Positions 35,106 through 47,698 of a stretch of 64,000 bases of DNA are shown piece after piece. Source of the stretch: Cynocephalus volans. Lineage: Eukaryota > Chordata > Mammalia > Dermoptera > Cynocephalidae. The notes beneath the pieces are model-generated. The model saw only the letters and a list, made by a program, of their open reading frames with translations. It did no database searches and was not told the DNA's origin. Where the stretch lies: contig NC_084475.1 of NCBI RefSeq assembly GCF_027409185.1, positions 19,116,130 to 19,180,129 on the forward strand, given 5' to 3'. The stretch's first letter is position 1, and each line of letters begins with the position of its first letter. The translations under genes and the position numbers were made by a program.

Positions 35106-35206
35106 CTTTATCTGCTTGATCTCATACTGAATCCTCTTGATAGGGTTGCCATAAATGTCATTTCCAGAGTCCACCTCCTTCTCACTGACCGCTTTGGCCC
35201 TAATCA
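35106..35206 (-). CDS. TIMP2: TIMP2 exon 2
   Basis: This 101-nt exon completes a split Val codon and then encodes [20 protein letters not shown] through [13 protein letters not shown]. It contains the long A-B hairpin loop peculiar to TIMP-2. The Tyr in DIYGN (mature residue 36) is known to contact MT1-MMP. The acceptor is ttttgcag after 35206 and the donor gtaacg follows 35106. The exon 1 end (signal peptide, Cys1, and residues to the split Val) is not in this window. Confidence 0.98.
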
Positions 35207-36559
35207 CTGCAAAACACAAAGACACAGAGATGAGGAATCCTCGAAAGGTGGGCCTGGCTCTGAGGAGCGGGGGCAAGGCGTCCAGGCCTGCAGGAGGCAC
35301 TGGGGGGAGGGGCAGCAGCATGACAGGAGAGGGCCCACCCCTCCCCTCCCAGCATGAGGATCCAGCCCCAGCGTGGTGCCTGACTCCTGCACGCTGAGAG
35401 ATGACACTCTAAGGCTCCGTGTCTTGTTCCATGATTCTTTAGTAAGAATGTTCTGTTGACAGGAGCCCAAACCAGAAGCTCAGAGACCCTCAGGACCAGG
35501 GCGGTTTCTGCAACAGTGGGAGGCAGTCACTGCTGTAACCGAAGCTGGTCTGCTGATGTCAGGCTTGACGCTTGTGACTTTTCTTCATTCTCCCCAGTGG
35601 GTATTTATTAGTGGCTGGGGGAGGCAGACACACAAGTTAACTGGCCTGCAGTCCTGCTCCTGTCTTAAGGATGGGATGTTCCTACCACCCTCCAGCCACA
35701 GCCTTGTTGGCAAACAGGCTTTTCCAGGCTAAGGGCAGAGGGGTAGTTACCTCCCTTAAAGGGGCCCAGTATATCTAGGTTTGGGAGTCTTGCATCTAAA
35801 TGGGTCTAATGTTTCCCAGGAAAATGTCCTGGGAGTGAGAGGCAGGTCAGAACATTTTAATCCAAAGGCCCGGACTGAGTTAGGAAATGTCCACAGGCAC
35901 AGCTGGCAGACCTAGGGGACAGATGCCAATGAAGGAGGCCAGACAGAAAGAAAAGAGGGTCCCAGACCACAGCCAAAGATGAAGGAGACGGGGTAGAGGT
36001 TGGGCTGGGAATATTGCGGAATGTTCTGGACCTGAGGCTGCAGATGGGCCGCACACCACAGAGCTTTCTCCTAGCAATTAAACCAGGACTCTGCTCCTCT
36101 CCTGGTAACCTGACGACATGTGGATCAGTAGTTCGTGCAGTCACATGGGCAGGGCCCGCCCTTTTTCCATTTTAAGGCTCATCAGCCGGTGTCATGGCCT
36201 GTTTTAATGGTGTTAAAAGCTTTGCCCTCCAAAACTCGGCTGTGCAGTGTCCCTCTGCGTAAGCGTTATGTTAGTGTGGATATGAGCAAGAACAGAGATA
36301 AGGGCTGAAGAGTGCCAGGCTCAAAGGTGCCCCTCCTCCACCCCCCAAGTGGTCAGCTCACATCTCTTCAAAACTCCTGGCCAAGCTGGCTGTTCCCACA
36401 GAGTCAGGGAGGCCCAGGCACATGGGTGATCCATCTACATCCATCTCCTGGATGCCCCAGGCTGGCCCCAGGGTCCCACCCCACAGCCCCACTGCCCCAC
36501 CCAGGCTCAAACCCCATTGTTATTTCTTCTTCTGTTGGAGCTGAGTCATGCCTGGCCCA

Positions 36560-37160
36560 GGCCACATGTTCCTGTTTCTCAGCAAGAGCCAGGCCTCACC
36601 CTGAAAAGCCACATCTAGGAAATGCAGATTAGGCCACCCTAAAACAGAGGACTTTGTCCTTGGTGGCAGGTCCCCCTATTTCCAGTGCTCCCTTCCCCCG
36701 CCCCACTGACCATCCTGTCACCCACTGCCACCAGCTGTCTTTTTATCTTCATGTCCATTTCGCTCAAACATCTTCCCTGGCTGCCCATTGCCTTTGCCTA
36801 AAATACGAGACCCTTGGCAACCTGGTGCTAGCCAGTTGCCTTGGGTGATGTTGCCCCAAACCCCCACCCCAGATGTGGCTGTCCCACCAGTCCATAATAC
36901 TCCCCCGCAGTGAATAAGCCCAGGTATATCCACACCTCTGAACAGGCAAGTTTCTTCTGCCCCAAATGCCATCTCCTTGTCCCTTCCTGGAGAACTTCTG
37001 TTCATCTCTCAAGACCCAGCTAAAATAGCCCTTTCCTGTCTTCCTCTGGGAAATCCTGTCTCCTGGAGCCCTTGGTATATTCCACATCTCTCATCCATTC
37101 TGCTGTAAACATCTGTACACCTGTCTGCTCAGAGCCCTGAGAGGTCCTAACGGGCAACAG
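36560..37160 (+). mobile_element. L2 LINE fragment
   Basis: The segment atctctcaagacccagctaa, followed by tcctgtcttcctctgggaaa and a tctgtacacctgtctgctca region, follows the L2 3' half in sense orientation. It is diverged and non-coding. Confidence 0.65.
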
Positions 37161-40100
37161 TTACGTTCTAACTGCAGAACAGGTTGGTGAGCACTAAATG
37201 TGTGCCAGATGGAACTGAGCTGAATCTGACAACTTGCCACCCAGGTGCAATGCTGCACAAAAAATGTTTACACAAATCAATAACCATGTCAGTTTACCTC
37301 TGTCATAAGTTTGCACTTTGTGTAGCACTATCATCAGCTCAAAACCAACAAGCAAAGTTCACAGGAAACAACGGTTCCAGAAGGAGCAGTGAGCCAGAGT
37401 TCACTACAGCACACCTAGTTCTGCATGTTTTTTGGAAATTTCTGAAACTGCTTTTCAACAGGCCACTACTTGTACAGAGCTTAATGCATGATAGGTGCTC
37501 AATAAACACACTACTACTGGCAATCAGAAAATAAGCAAAAATTACTCCAAAACACCAAAAGGTTACTTTCTAACCATGCATTAAGGTTTATGCATTGTCC
37601 TCTTTCAAAAGCACCTAAGGCTCCCAGGCAGGATTGAGTCCTTCCTTCTTTGGAAGAGGCAGAATTAGAGACAGATTCGGCAGCAGCCACCTACCAGCTG
37701 TGTCATCTCAGAGAAGTTCTTCGACTTCACTGAGCCCCAGCTGCTCCCACAGTGTGGACATGGCATGCAGCGCCTGGCCCCTCGTGCACGTCCACTCAGG
37801 ACGGCAGAACAAAAGCAGCATTGTGGAGAACGGGATGCATCCTCCTACCCATGTGGGTGACAGGTTTGGAAAGCACCGTCGCGCTGCTCAGATGGAGAGA
37901 GCCCCGCCCTGGCGAGTGTGCCAAAGAGACTCAGAGTCTGAACTGGACGCGGCTTCCGAATGTGCTTGCTTTGCCCTGGGCCTGCAGATCATCCACTTCC
38001 CTTTCTCAAATGACCAGGAAAAAAAACTAGTTGAATCAAGGCTCTAGGGCAGACTCCTATATAGGATTAAGACCAGGAAGTTAAATGGCACTGAGGCTGC
38101 CACACGCTTGCGGGGAAGTGGGGGTGGGGGACGAGGAGCAGCAGAGACTCAGAGAATCTCCATCTCCAACTGGGCTGCTCCAGTCTGTCTGTGGGGTATC
38201 TGAATTCTGGGTGGGAACCTCCTTCCCTACTTTGCAAAATGAGAGATTACATGAAGGAAAGAAATGAGAATCAAGAGGAGCAAAGAAGGACCGGTTCTAT
38301 GGAAACCTTCCCTAAAGCACCAACACTCCCCGCAACGTGAGGGACAGAGGCTGAGCTGATAGTTTTTGCTCATGCACACCTGTTAGCAAGAGGGATCTGC
38401 ACCACTGAACAGTTCAGATACCTGTCTAGCAAGAACAGCCGGTGAAGAAAGGGGTATGGGGTGAATCTTGCATGTAGAAGGCTCAGTGAAGCACCTTGCC
38501 TTGGAGGAGCATCTAATCCAGGCAAGAAAGACAGATGATGGACAGGAAAAGAGAAAAGCAGCTTCCCATTGCCAATGGCGGATAGAGAAGGAAGCAAAAA
38601 GGGCTCTCCAGAAGCACGTTTCTGCATCCATGGCAACGGCTATCACTATGAACTCTGGGATGGACCACTAGGATTTTAGAGGAAAGAAAGCCACTCCAAA
38701 GGACGGAGAGCCTCTCTGAATCCTGGCCACTTACAGAACAGGGCTGGGAAAAAGCAAAGAGATGAAGAATATGGGAAGAAATGAAAACCAAGGTGTGGGC
38801 ACACGTGTACTGAATACCTACTATGTGCTGGGCCTGGTGCTAGGCACCGGGGCGGGGGTCAGCCCACGTCCTGCCCATGCCCCCGGGGAGCGGGCCACTC
38901 TGCTCCACCACCCCTCACCCGAGGAGCCGAGGTAGCAGCAGGAGGGGGAGTCTTTACAAAGATTCTTGTTCTACCTGCTTTGTGCCCCCAAACCATGGCC
39001 TCTCCCTGAGTGCCTCTGATTTTGTTTTTTCTTCTTCCCCTTCTGCTGTTAACACAACATCTGGGTTTGAGATCAAAGAGAATATGCTGGCTGATGAATT
39101 CACCGCCAGATGCTGGCTACCGGAATGCACAACCGTTCCCTTAATTCAAAGCACACACAACCGCAGAGCCCCCGCCCCTCAGCCAAGGACACCGCACGAT
39201 GTCACTTCCCTCAGCAAGCAGCCCGCAAAAACAATCCTGCATGCACCTGGCAGACTGGGGATGGAAAAGAACTGGGTGGGTGGAAAGTCAAGGTCACGGT
39301 AGGTGATCCAAAGAGGAAACTGTGAGAATGATAAGCGCCCAGAAGCTGAGCCCCTGTCCTCGGCGGGGAGCAAACAGTGAGGGGGCTTGCTGCAAAACTT
39401 GGGTGTCACGGGCACACGCTGTGGCAATCTGTTGAGCTCACTCAACAGATTCCAACCGTGACCAGCCCTGAGCCGAGACCCTGAAGCTCCCGAGGCACGG
39501 GGCTCTCCTGTCCCTGTTCTCCCTCCTCCTGCTGCCACCAACACAGGGGCCCACATGTGTCCTCCAGTCACCCCCACACACCCCACCAACATCTTCTGAA
39601 TCCTACTGTATCCATGGAAGTTCCTAGGGAAAACAAGACAAGCCGTGCCCATGATTGACAGGGAACCAGACCCTGAAAGAGAATGCCCTAAGCAGCGGTC
39701 TTACTTCATGCCGAGTTCTCTTACCTTGCTGGGGCCCAACCACTCTCTGCAGGGATCCCATAAGCTACACATGCAAATACACCCTGTAGGAGGCCATTTC
39801 CCATCTAGGCACTCTGCCGGGGCACAGGCTCCCAACCCCGGTGCCCAGGTGAACCTGCAGATAGAAGACCCAACGTCTAGACATTCCACCTCGCCCAGGT
39901 GCTCCACACGCTCTGACTGCGCAATTGTCAGAGGTACAGGGATCTCCAGGAAAACATTCGTTTAAACACAAAGTCAAAATGTAGCATTGGGTCATTCGAG
40001 CCTTTCGTGGGCACTGACTCAGAGACTGAGAGGATTTGCTCAGCATCGCTGGAGGGCACCCTCTGTGGCGCCCACAGGAGGAGCATGTGCAGGGAAAGTG

Positions 40101-40546
40101 CCTCCCTCCGCACTACCTTACTCACGGCCCTAGGAGAAATGCCCCGTGGTCCTATGTTAGGCCACCCGGGGCAGGGATGGGGGACTTCGACTTCTCAGCA
40201 CATTTGCCAAATATCCTACTGGCCGAAACCACAAGCAGGTGGGGGTCATTCTGATGCTGTGGCTGGGTCAGAGTCAACCCAACCACGGGGGCCAGCTGTG
40301 AGGGACTCTGCACTTCTCAGATGCAAATGGAGGAACCGCAGGCCTTAGCTGCAAAGGTCATTCCGTCCACCTCATTGTCTCTGGGTAGAATTACATGCCA
40401 ACCATGTCAGAGGAATTCAAAAAGAACTCTTCTCTCCCACATGAAACCCAACCTCCTCTTACACAGACGGCCTTTGCAGGTGTGCTTGGCTTCACTGGCT
40501 CATTTGGAGAGGACCATCAGCTCCCACTCCTTTTGTCTAAAATCAC

Positions 40547-40561
40547 TGGGGGGGGGGGGGG
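40547..40561 (+). repeat. Poly-G tract
   Basis: A run of about 13 G in an otherwise mixed region, possibly of uncertain length in the assembly. Confidence 0.8.
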
Positions 40562-40628
40562 TGCCACGAGTTTTGACACTGACACCCTCGAATCAGACAC
40601 AGTTGGCAGACTCCTCAGCTGCATTTGG

Positions 40629-40706
40629 CAGCTGGCCGGTATGGGGATCCGAACCCGACTTGGGTGTTACAAGGCTGTGCTCTAACCAACTGAGCCAACC
40701 AGCCAG
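40629..40706 (-). mobile_element. tRNA-Ile-derived SINE monomer (antisense) with duplication
   Basis: The plus strand reads cagctggccggtatggggat, the inverse B box gggatccgaacccg, then tctaaccaactgagccaacc and agccag. It is flanked by an 18-bp repeat, ctcctcagctgcatttgg at 40611-40628 and the same with one change (g to c) at 40707-40724. Confidence 0.9.
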
Positions 40707-42861
40707 CTCCTCACCTGCATTTGGGATGAGGGCCACTTGTCTCTTTCGGGTAGATGTGACGGCACCCTACAGCTGCCTGACCTTTGAATCTTGATTAACT
40801 TGTACAAACTCCTGCTGAGGGTGGGCCTGGGGCCCCTCTGTCCCAGCTGCCCATGAACCCTCAAGGTCAGTCTTGAAAGGCATGCGGTGCCCCACCTTCC
40901 AGTCCTCCTGTCTACACGCTCAGCAGGGAGACAGGTGTCCAGCAACACGGCTTGGGGCTTTGCCTTATGACAGCTATAATAAAATGGTTCTACTTTTCAG
41001 GACCCTCCTCTCCAATTGTTGTGGGATCCCCACATGCTTGGATGTAACTAAAACTCTCACTGGGCTTGGCAGGGAGGGGCACAGTGAGGACCACTGGAAG
41101 TGATCTATTGGGACAGCGCCTGCTTCTTTTACCACGGTGAGCTGACCTTGCCAGCTGGAGGGGCAGACACCACCACCAGCTCACCGCCAGGAACAGGCAG
41201 ATAGACGGTGATGGAGAAAGGGGGCCATGCTCATGCAGACAGCAGACCAGCTCCAATGCCAGGTGGAGGCCCAGCCCCTCTGCACAGAATCGCACGTGGA
41301 TGCAGGATGTGGTTGAGAAGTAGGAGGCGTCACAAGGAATTCAAGGTGTCCATGCTGGTGTGGCGCCCAGAAGTCTGTGGGCGCATCCATCCCCACCTGT
41401 CGCCTCTGCCTCGTGTCCACCTGGCCCCTGCCCCCTCCCCGAGGGGGACAGTCATGTGGGCTTCAACCGAGCACTGAGCTCTGCCCTTCCCTGGCTCCTC
41501 CATGCCCAGCCCCTTTCAGTCAGGGGTGGAGCAGACCTCCTCCAAGTTTGCTCATTTTATGGGAAGGAGGAAAAAAAGGGGCCCCGTTTAGTAATTAAAA
41601 ACAGCCCTGTGGTGCTGGGTGGGACCAAGGGCTTCTTTCTCCCCTGCAGCAGCTGTGAGACCAGACTCCCCCTCGGGTCCCCGGCAAGCTTCCTCGATCC
41701 CAGAGCCAGCAATCGGGCCTTTGCGGGAGTGGGAAAGACCCAACAGATGGGGCGTCCCGGGAAGCTCCAGCCAGCGGCCCTCCAGCTCTGGGGCGGAGCT
41801 GCGCCTGTGCAGGGTGAGGACAGGACTTGGCCAGCGTGACTCGGGCCTGGGTGAGAAAAGCCTGGAATGATAACTACTCAGAGCAGATGGGTCTGGGGTG
41901 GGGTTGAGGGTGGGGTAAGGGTAACAGGGGTGCATGACGGAGATCAGGGGGCAGCAGGACAGCCCCAGCCTGGGCCAGGCCACCCACGAGCCTGGTACCT
42001 GGGGATGTGCCTGGCCTGCCCAGCGCGGCTCCCTACCCTGCTGCTCAAGATTCTAGCACGTACACGTGAGCGGCTGTCCGCTGGATGCGCATCTCCATGG
42101 AGACTGGCTCTCCCATCCCCACTTCCTGCCCAGTGGCTTTGGCTCCACGAGGGAACGACATCCATAACAGTGTTTCAGCTGTGCAGAGAAAAGCCGCAGC
42201 ACCGCGGCCCAGTCTTCCAGCTGTCCTCCCAACCCCCCAGCCCCTGCCCCTTCCCTCTGCAGCCCTGGTGGGACCCCTGACCCACTCCCTGCCACCCTTC
42301 CTCCCTTCTCCCTGGGGGCCAGAGCCTTGGGCTCCAGCCCTCCCCACTCACATGCTGCTGAGTCATTTGAAAAAAATGCACCCGATCCTGGGAGGCTCTG
42401 CTGAGAACAGTGCGGCTTTGTGGAAGGGACTGCAGCTCTGCACTTTCTCTGCCAAGACTCTGCAGAGGAGCCAAGCTCAGCCCTGCCAACCCCAAGCTGG
42501 GAGCCCGGAGCGGGGGCAGGGGCAGGAGCGGGGCAAGAGGCAGAGGGAGCCTGGAGAGCTGCAGAGGGAACCCCTACCCGCAGGCCGAGGATGGGGCCAT
42601 GCAGCAGCTCAGAAGTAAGAGGCGGCAGCCCAGGGCACTGTCCTCACACTGCTGCTGGTGGGCTGCGTGACCGTGGGCAGGTCACTGTTCCTCTCCAGAC
42701 CCAAGCCCTAGCTTGTGCGTGGGACCCTAAGGCATGTGGCCTGTGTACTGAACCCAAGTTGCTGTCTCTCTCAGGAGACACGAGACAGGGATGTGTGAGC
42801 CAAAGTCCCAGGGCCCACGTGGAGAGTGGGGTGCTGGCAGCTTGTGTCCCCACTTCTCTTT

Positions 42862-42944
42862 TTAGCTGGCTGGTGAAGGGATCGAACCCTGGACCTTGAT
42901 GTTATCAGCACCGTGCTCTAACCACCCGAGCCAACCGGCCAGCC
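42862..42944 (-). mobile_element. tRNA-Ile-derived SINE monomer (antisense)
   Basis: The plus strand reads tttagctggctggtgaaggg, the inverse B box gggatcgaaccctgg, then tgctctaaccacccgagcca and accggccagccc. Confidence 0.9.
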
Positions 42945-43853
42945 CTTCCTCTTTCTATTCCTGATTATCATGACTTTGCAGAGACTGACCCCCCAGCCTC
43001 TAGAGCTGGTCGTGGGAGGCAGTGTGCGGTCAGCCACCCTGTCTCCAGACTGCACAGGGCTACATATCCACCCTCCTTTCCATCACAGAGGGCTGAGTGG
43101 AGGCAAGAGGCCACCCAGTCTTCTCAGGTCTTGATGTAACCTTGTCATTTTCCGCTCCTTGGAAGAACTACTGTAGGCCAGAGAAGGCCCCCTGCCCCAC
43201 AACCCCAACTTTAAAAATCCTGTTTTCCCATGCCTTACAAGTCTGAGGTCCTGGAGGTTAGCGTGTGCACACTGGGCAGAGGAGGGGAGAAGTGAGCAGA
43301 GAGAACAGGGACCCCCAGAGCAGCACCCCAGACTGGGGGGTCTCGTCCAAAACCGATGAGCGCCCAGCAGGTGCGGGAGTCGGCCATACCCACAGGAGGT
43401 GAACCCTGTTCCTGCTTCTCTCGTCCTGGCACCTGTCGGACGCTGCTGACCGCCCCGCCCTATAGACTGCTGACCTTAGCAGTAGGGACACCCGTGCAGC
43501 TGTGTCCCCTGCAAACCACCTGGGTGGCCACGGAGACCTTCCTGATTCCCTGCAATTTGGGGAAGGATCCAGAAGCAGAGATGCAAGGAAGTGACATAAG
43601 ACAAAAGTTCTAGCAAGTGCAGAGTAAGACAGGAACAGGGAAGTTATCCCCCCAGTGTGGGGGCAAATGCACAAAACCAGCACAAAGCTCTAGAAGACAC
43701 AGTGTTCAGAGAGAGAGGACCCGTGGGGGGACCCTGGAAGTGCTTTGGGAGGATGAAGACAGACATGGGGTACTCCCTGTCCCCTGGCAGTCCTCTGTGG
43801 AGACCTTAGACCTTCTAGGAGCTGCACGCCCTTTGGGGTGGCACTGCACCAGA

Positions 43854-43885
43854 GGCTTGCAGGTGGAATGGCTTGCAGGTGGAAT
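43854..43885 (+). repeat. 16-bp tandem duplication
   Basis: The unit ggcttgcaggtggaat occurs twice in perfect tandem and a third time in part (ggcttgtgggg). Confidence 0.85.
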
Positions 43886-45239
43886 GGCTTGTGGGGCTAT
43901 GATGTCAGTCCAGGCCAGAGCCCCAAGCCTGACAGCACAGCAATGTGTAGTGCCTGTTGCTTCAGGGAGGATTTAGAGATGCCAGGCAGGCAATGCCACG
44001 GGCCAGGAAGTGTCCCCACCTGAATATACCTGTGCCAAGAGCAAAGGTGGTGGTGAAGGGAGATGGCTCGAACCTGGCACAAAGGGTAGGAGGTGACAGC
44101 CAAGGCTCAGGAGGAAGCACAGGCATTTAACACATTGCCCAAGTCATCAGGCCATCATCAGGTGGCACAACCTGCGTCCTCTCCACAACATTGAGCTGGC
44201 TCCCAGTGGAGGCTCCCGGGTGCTTGGTATGGGGTGAGTTGGTGGGGAAGAGGCTGCCCCAGGGCCCTTTGCACTACAGTCCAGCCCTGTCAAGGTGACC
44301 GAGAGGGGAGCCAAGACAGAGTCTGTGGGACCCCCAAGTCCCCTAGGGAAGGTGATGGTAAGTTACCCATAGAGAATCCTGGAGGGCTGTTTTATGATCC
44401 AAACCACTGGCCCATCCCCTTTCAGCCTTCTGCAGGAGGTCAGGGGGCCAAGGGCAGGATGTCTCGTCCTGCTGCCAGGGGACAGTGTAGGTGTGACTGT
44501 CCAGGCAGAGATGAGTCACCCTCCATGTCTAGCGGCCCGTCCCCCACACCTACTTTTAGCTCAAGTGTGGCCAAGAAGAGGTGATTCCTCACCTAGAACA
44601 CACGGGCCACAAACACCACCTTTGAAAATGGAAACAAACATAACCCACTCAAAGCTAGGCTCAGCCCTTCTTTAGACTGTGGCTTCCAGGCTAAGTCAGG
44701 AAGATCCCAGTTACTCAGTGCTGGGTCCCAGGGTGGCCACAGCTTTAAACCCACAACACGCTCTCTGCCTTCTCAGAGCTGATGCTACAGTAAGACAACT
44801 GCACTCCAGGTTGTCTTGTAACATGCAAGGCTGAGCATCAAGCCAGGTACCAGGTGGGCTCAGGGGATGTGACGATGTCCCGCCTCCCAAGTAACATTCA
44901 TCTGTCTTATGAATAACAGCAGCCCTCAAGATGCCAGGATTTTCCTCAATCGTGTTGGGCTTGGATCAGTTGTTGAGTGGCTTTGTAGCCCTAACCTATG
45001 ACATTCTGGAAGCAGATAATAAAAAGAAACCAAACATTTTCTCTACTTAACCTAAAGTGGGAAAGCCACAGACAGCAGACAGAGACACACATGGAGGAAA
45101 TGTGCAGTGGTCCAGGGCTCCTCACCAAGCTCTTGATTTCAGAACAAAAAAAGCCTGTGGGATGTATTGCCGTCCCAACCAAATGAGCATGTTTGGTGGT
45201 TCCGTGACCTTGATGTTCTCCAGGAAAGCTGGGCTCAGG

Positions 45240-45420
45240 TTTCTCAGAGTCCGCACCCTGGGTCCATGTCTGACACCTTGTCGTGGGTCTCACCCCTCGC
45301 CAGCTGTCATTGCACATTTTACTTCTGCGTTACCCTCCACTAGAATGTGAGTCCTGTGCGTGTTGTTCACTGTTTATCCCCAGGGACAGGCACAGTTTCT
45401 GGCACTCAGATCAACCTTAT
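45240..45420 (+). mobile_element. L2 LINE 3' end
   Basis: Contains tccactagaatgtgagtcct, gttgttcactgtttatcccc and agggacaggcacagtttctg, in L2 3' end order. Confidence 0.7.
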
Positions 45421-46020
45421 TAGGGGGAAAAAAAGTGGAAATTGGAAGGAAAAGAGCAATGAATGGGATCTTTCCCACATCTACACCTACATCCCAGCTG
45501 TGGTGTTCAAAACTTCCAAAGCCCCTTTTAGTTTTTTTAAATTGGTGCTAAAACCCGGGATTAAACAATTTCTGGTGCCAGAACTTTGGATTCAAATGCA
45601 TCAGGGATATAGCCCTCTTTTCAGGAATATGCACAAAACAAAGAAGCCATGACCCTGGAAAGAAGGTGCAGGTAGTCACAGGGTGATGTCATCCTGCAGC
45701 AAAAATGAAGCGTGATGCCTTGTACAACATGGATGAATGTCAGTGACTGTGCTGAGATAAAAAAAGAAAGAAAAGATCCCAAAGACCACATGTGATATCA
45801 TTTTCATAAAGCGCAAAACCAAGTAAAACTAAATACTGTAATGTTTAGCATACGTATATGACAAAAGGTAGGGATTAGCCCCAAGTTCTGCAGGTACTTC
45901 TCCAAGGAGGAGGCAGGGACACAGAAAAGGGAACTAGTGTGCAGATGGAAGATGGTTTTGGGTTTGGGTTTGGCTGGTGGGCTCACAGTTGGTCATTCTA
46001 TTGTCTATGAAATATGCATG

Positions 46021-46603
46021 CCATGGTTTGAATGTCCCCTTAAAAACTCACGTGGAAGAGGCCGGCCGGTGGCTCACTCGGTAGAGTGTGGTGCTGATAA
46101 CAGCAAGGCCATGGGTTCGGAGCCTATATAAGGATGGCCGGTCGGCTCACTGGCTGAGCGTGGTGCTGACAACACCAAGCCAAGGGTTGAGATCCCCTTA
46201 CTGGTCATTTAAAAAAAAAAAAAAAAAAACAACTCATGTGGAAGCTTAATTCCCAATGTGGCAGTGTTGAGAGCTGGGGCCTTTAGGAGGTGATTGGAAG
46301 GACTCTGTGCCCTGATGAATGGGTCATGCACTCATGTATGGATGGGTCATCACAGGAGTTGAACTGCTGGCTTTATAAGAAAAAAAGACCTGAGCTGGCA
46401 CGTGAACATGTTCATGCCCCCTCAGTATGTGGAGCTCTGTGCCATGTCAGGATTCTGCAGAGAGTCCCCACCAGCAAGAAGGTCCTTACCAGATGCACCC
46501 CCTTGACCTTGGACTTCTCAGACTCCAAAACTGTAAGAAATAAATTTGTTTTTTAAATTACCCAGTTTCAGAACTCTGTGATAAGCAACAGAAAACTAAG
46601 ACA
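46021..46603 (+). mobile_element. ERVL-MaLR LTR (MST-like) carrying a SINE
   Basis: Begins ccatggtttgaatgtcccct and resumes after the SINE as gcttaattcccaatgtggca and ctttaggaggtgattggaag. It ends ttggacttctcagactccaa, an aataaa signal, and gcaacagaaaactaagacat. It is a solo LTR with no internal genes. Confidence 0.75.
46059..46230 (+). mobile_element. CYN-like SINE dimer inside a MaLR LTR
   Basis: Starts aggccggccggtggctcact, B box gggttcggagcc, right unit gatggccggtcggctcactg, end gagatccccttactggtcat, then an A tail. The duplication aactcacgtggaag (46045-46058) and aactcatgtggaag (46231-46244) differs at one CpG-type position. Confidence 0.92.
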
Positions 46604-46688
46604 TAAGATAAATAAGGCCAATGAATGGAGCCATGATACCAATGTATCGTGACCAAATAAGACTGATCCAGCTCAAGGTATGAGGTCC

Positions 46689-46735
46689 AAGGAAGGAAGG
46701 AAGGAAGGAAGGGAAGGAGGGAGGGAAAGGAGGAA
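46689..46735 (+). repeat. (GGAA)n microsatellite
   Basis: An imperfect GGAA/GGGA tract. The nearby open frame of repeated Gly/Arg/Glu is a by-product. Confidence 0.9.
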
Positions 46736-46767
46736 GACAGGCGTGCTCAGGAACTGTCCCAGTCCAG

Positions 46768-46978
46768 GGGTCAGCAAACTACGGCCAAGGGCCAAATGCA
46801 GCCCACCACCTGTCTTTGTAAACTGTCTTTTGGAACTCGGCCAGACCCATTCATTTGTGTTACCAGTGGTGCTCTGAGTTGAGCAGCAGAATTGAGGCAC
46901 TGCCACAAAGACTGTATGTCCAGCAAAGGCTAAAATTTTTATCTGGCCCTTTGCAGAAAAAGTTTATCAAGCCCCTGT
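46768..46978 (-). mobile_element. Nonautonomous hAT-type element
   Basis: The plus strand has caggggtcagcaaactacgg at the left and ctggccctttgcagaaaaag tttatcaa at the right. The related copy at 63055-63260 is in the opposite orientation. The common mammalian pattern gggtcagcaaac plus an aaagggccagatagtaaat-type block is clear; I do not fix the family name. Confidence 0.65.
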
Positions 46979-47354
46979 CCCAGTTCCTAAGTCTGCAATT
47001 GGCAGAAAAATCTCCCCAGTGTGGGGTCTCCATGGCTGCCGTGGCTGCTAGGGCAGAGGGGTAAAGCTAGTGGGTAGGAAACTGACCAGAACACCCAAGC
47101 CCCCCACCACTGCCAGCCCCAGAGAGAGTCACCCAGCAGGGCCAGGGTGGCCATCCTTCTCTCTCTCTCTCAAATTAAAGTTATAAGAATGTTATCAAGT
47201 GGTGTACTATTAAATGATGTGGGGTCTGTCACTTAGAAAGACTAAGGGGTTTTAATTCAATCCCTCTGCAAATGTCTCAGCCAGCGCTAAGCAACAAATG
47301 ATGTATCTTTTGAAACTGTGCCCATCTGACCTTGGATGCCCCTGAAAGTCCAGT

Positions 47355-47360
47355 TTTATT
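47355..47360 (-). terminator. CEP295NL: Candidate poly(A) signal for CEP295NL
   Basis: AATAAA on the minus strand, about 340 bases past the CEP295NL stop codon. It is the first canonical hexamer I see downstream. Use is inferred. Confidence 0.4.
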
Positions 47361-47698
47361 CGGCTAAAACATCTATAGTGTTTAATTGAACTGGAGTTTC
47401 CATCTGAGTCAGTGACCCATGAAAACAGACTTAGCTCTGGGAGACACACGTGTGGTATGTGGACAAGGCCCGCCGACTGCATCCCACACGGGTTCCTGTT
47501 TTTGTGGGAAGGAGTGTTCCCCAAGGGGACTTGGTTTTAAAGGGAAGACTAGGGACTGAATTCCTGCAGGGGAACTGGCCCTGCAGGATGGTCTAACGTT
47601 CCAGAGGCCTGCTGGCTTCTGAGGGGACGACGCAAACACAGAGCTCAGACTCTGCATAGGCGTCAGCAGCGATGTGTTTATCATGGTGGGACTCGCCT

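Noticed and set aside
41180-42620. Cluster of overlapping frames of 80-177 codons in a GC-rich intronic stretch
   Set aside because: Frames are open on both strands by composition. There is no conserved domain and no consistent codon bias. I report it only as GC-rich intron.
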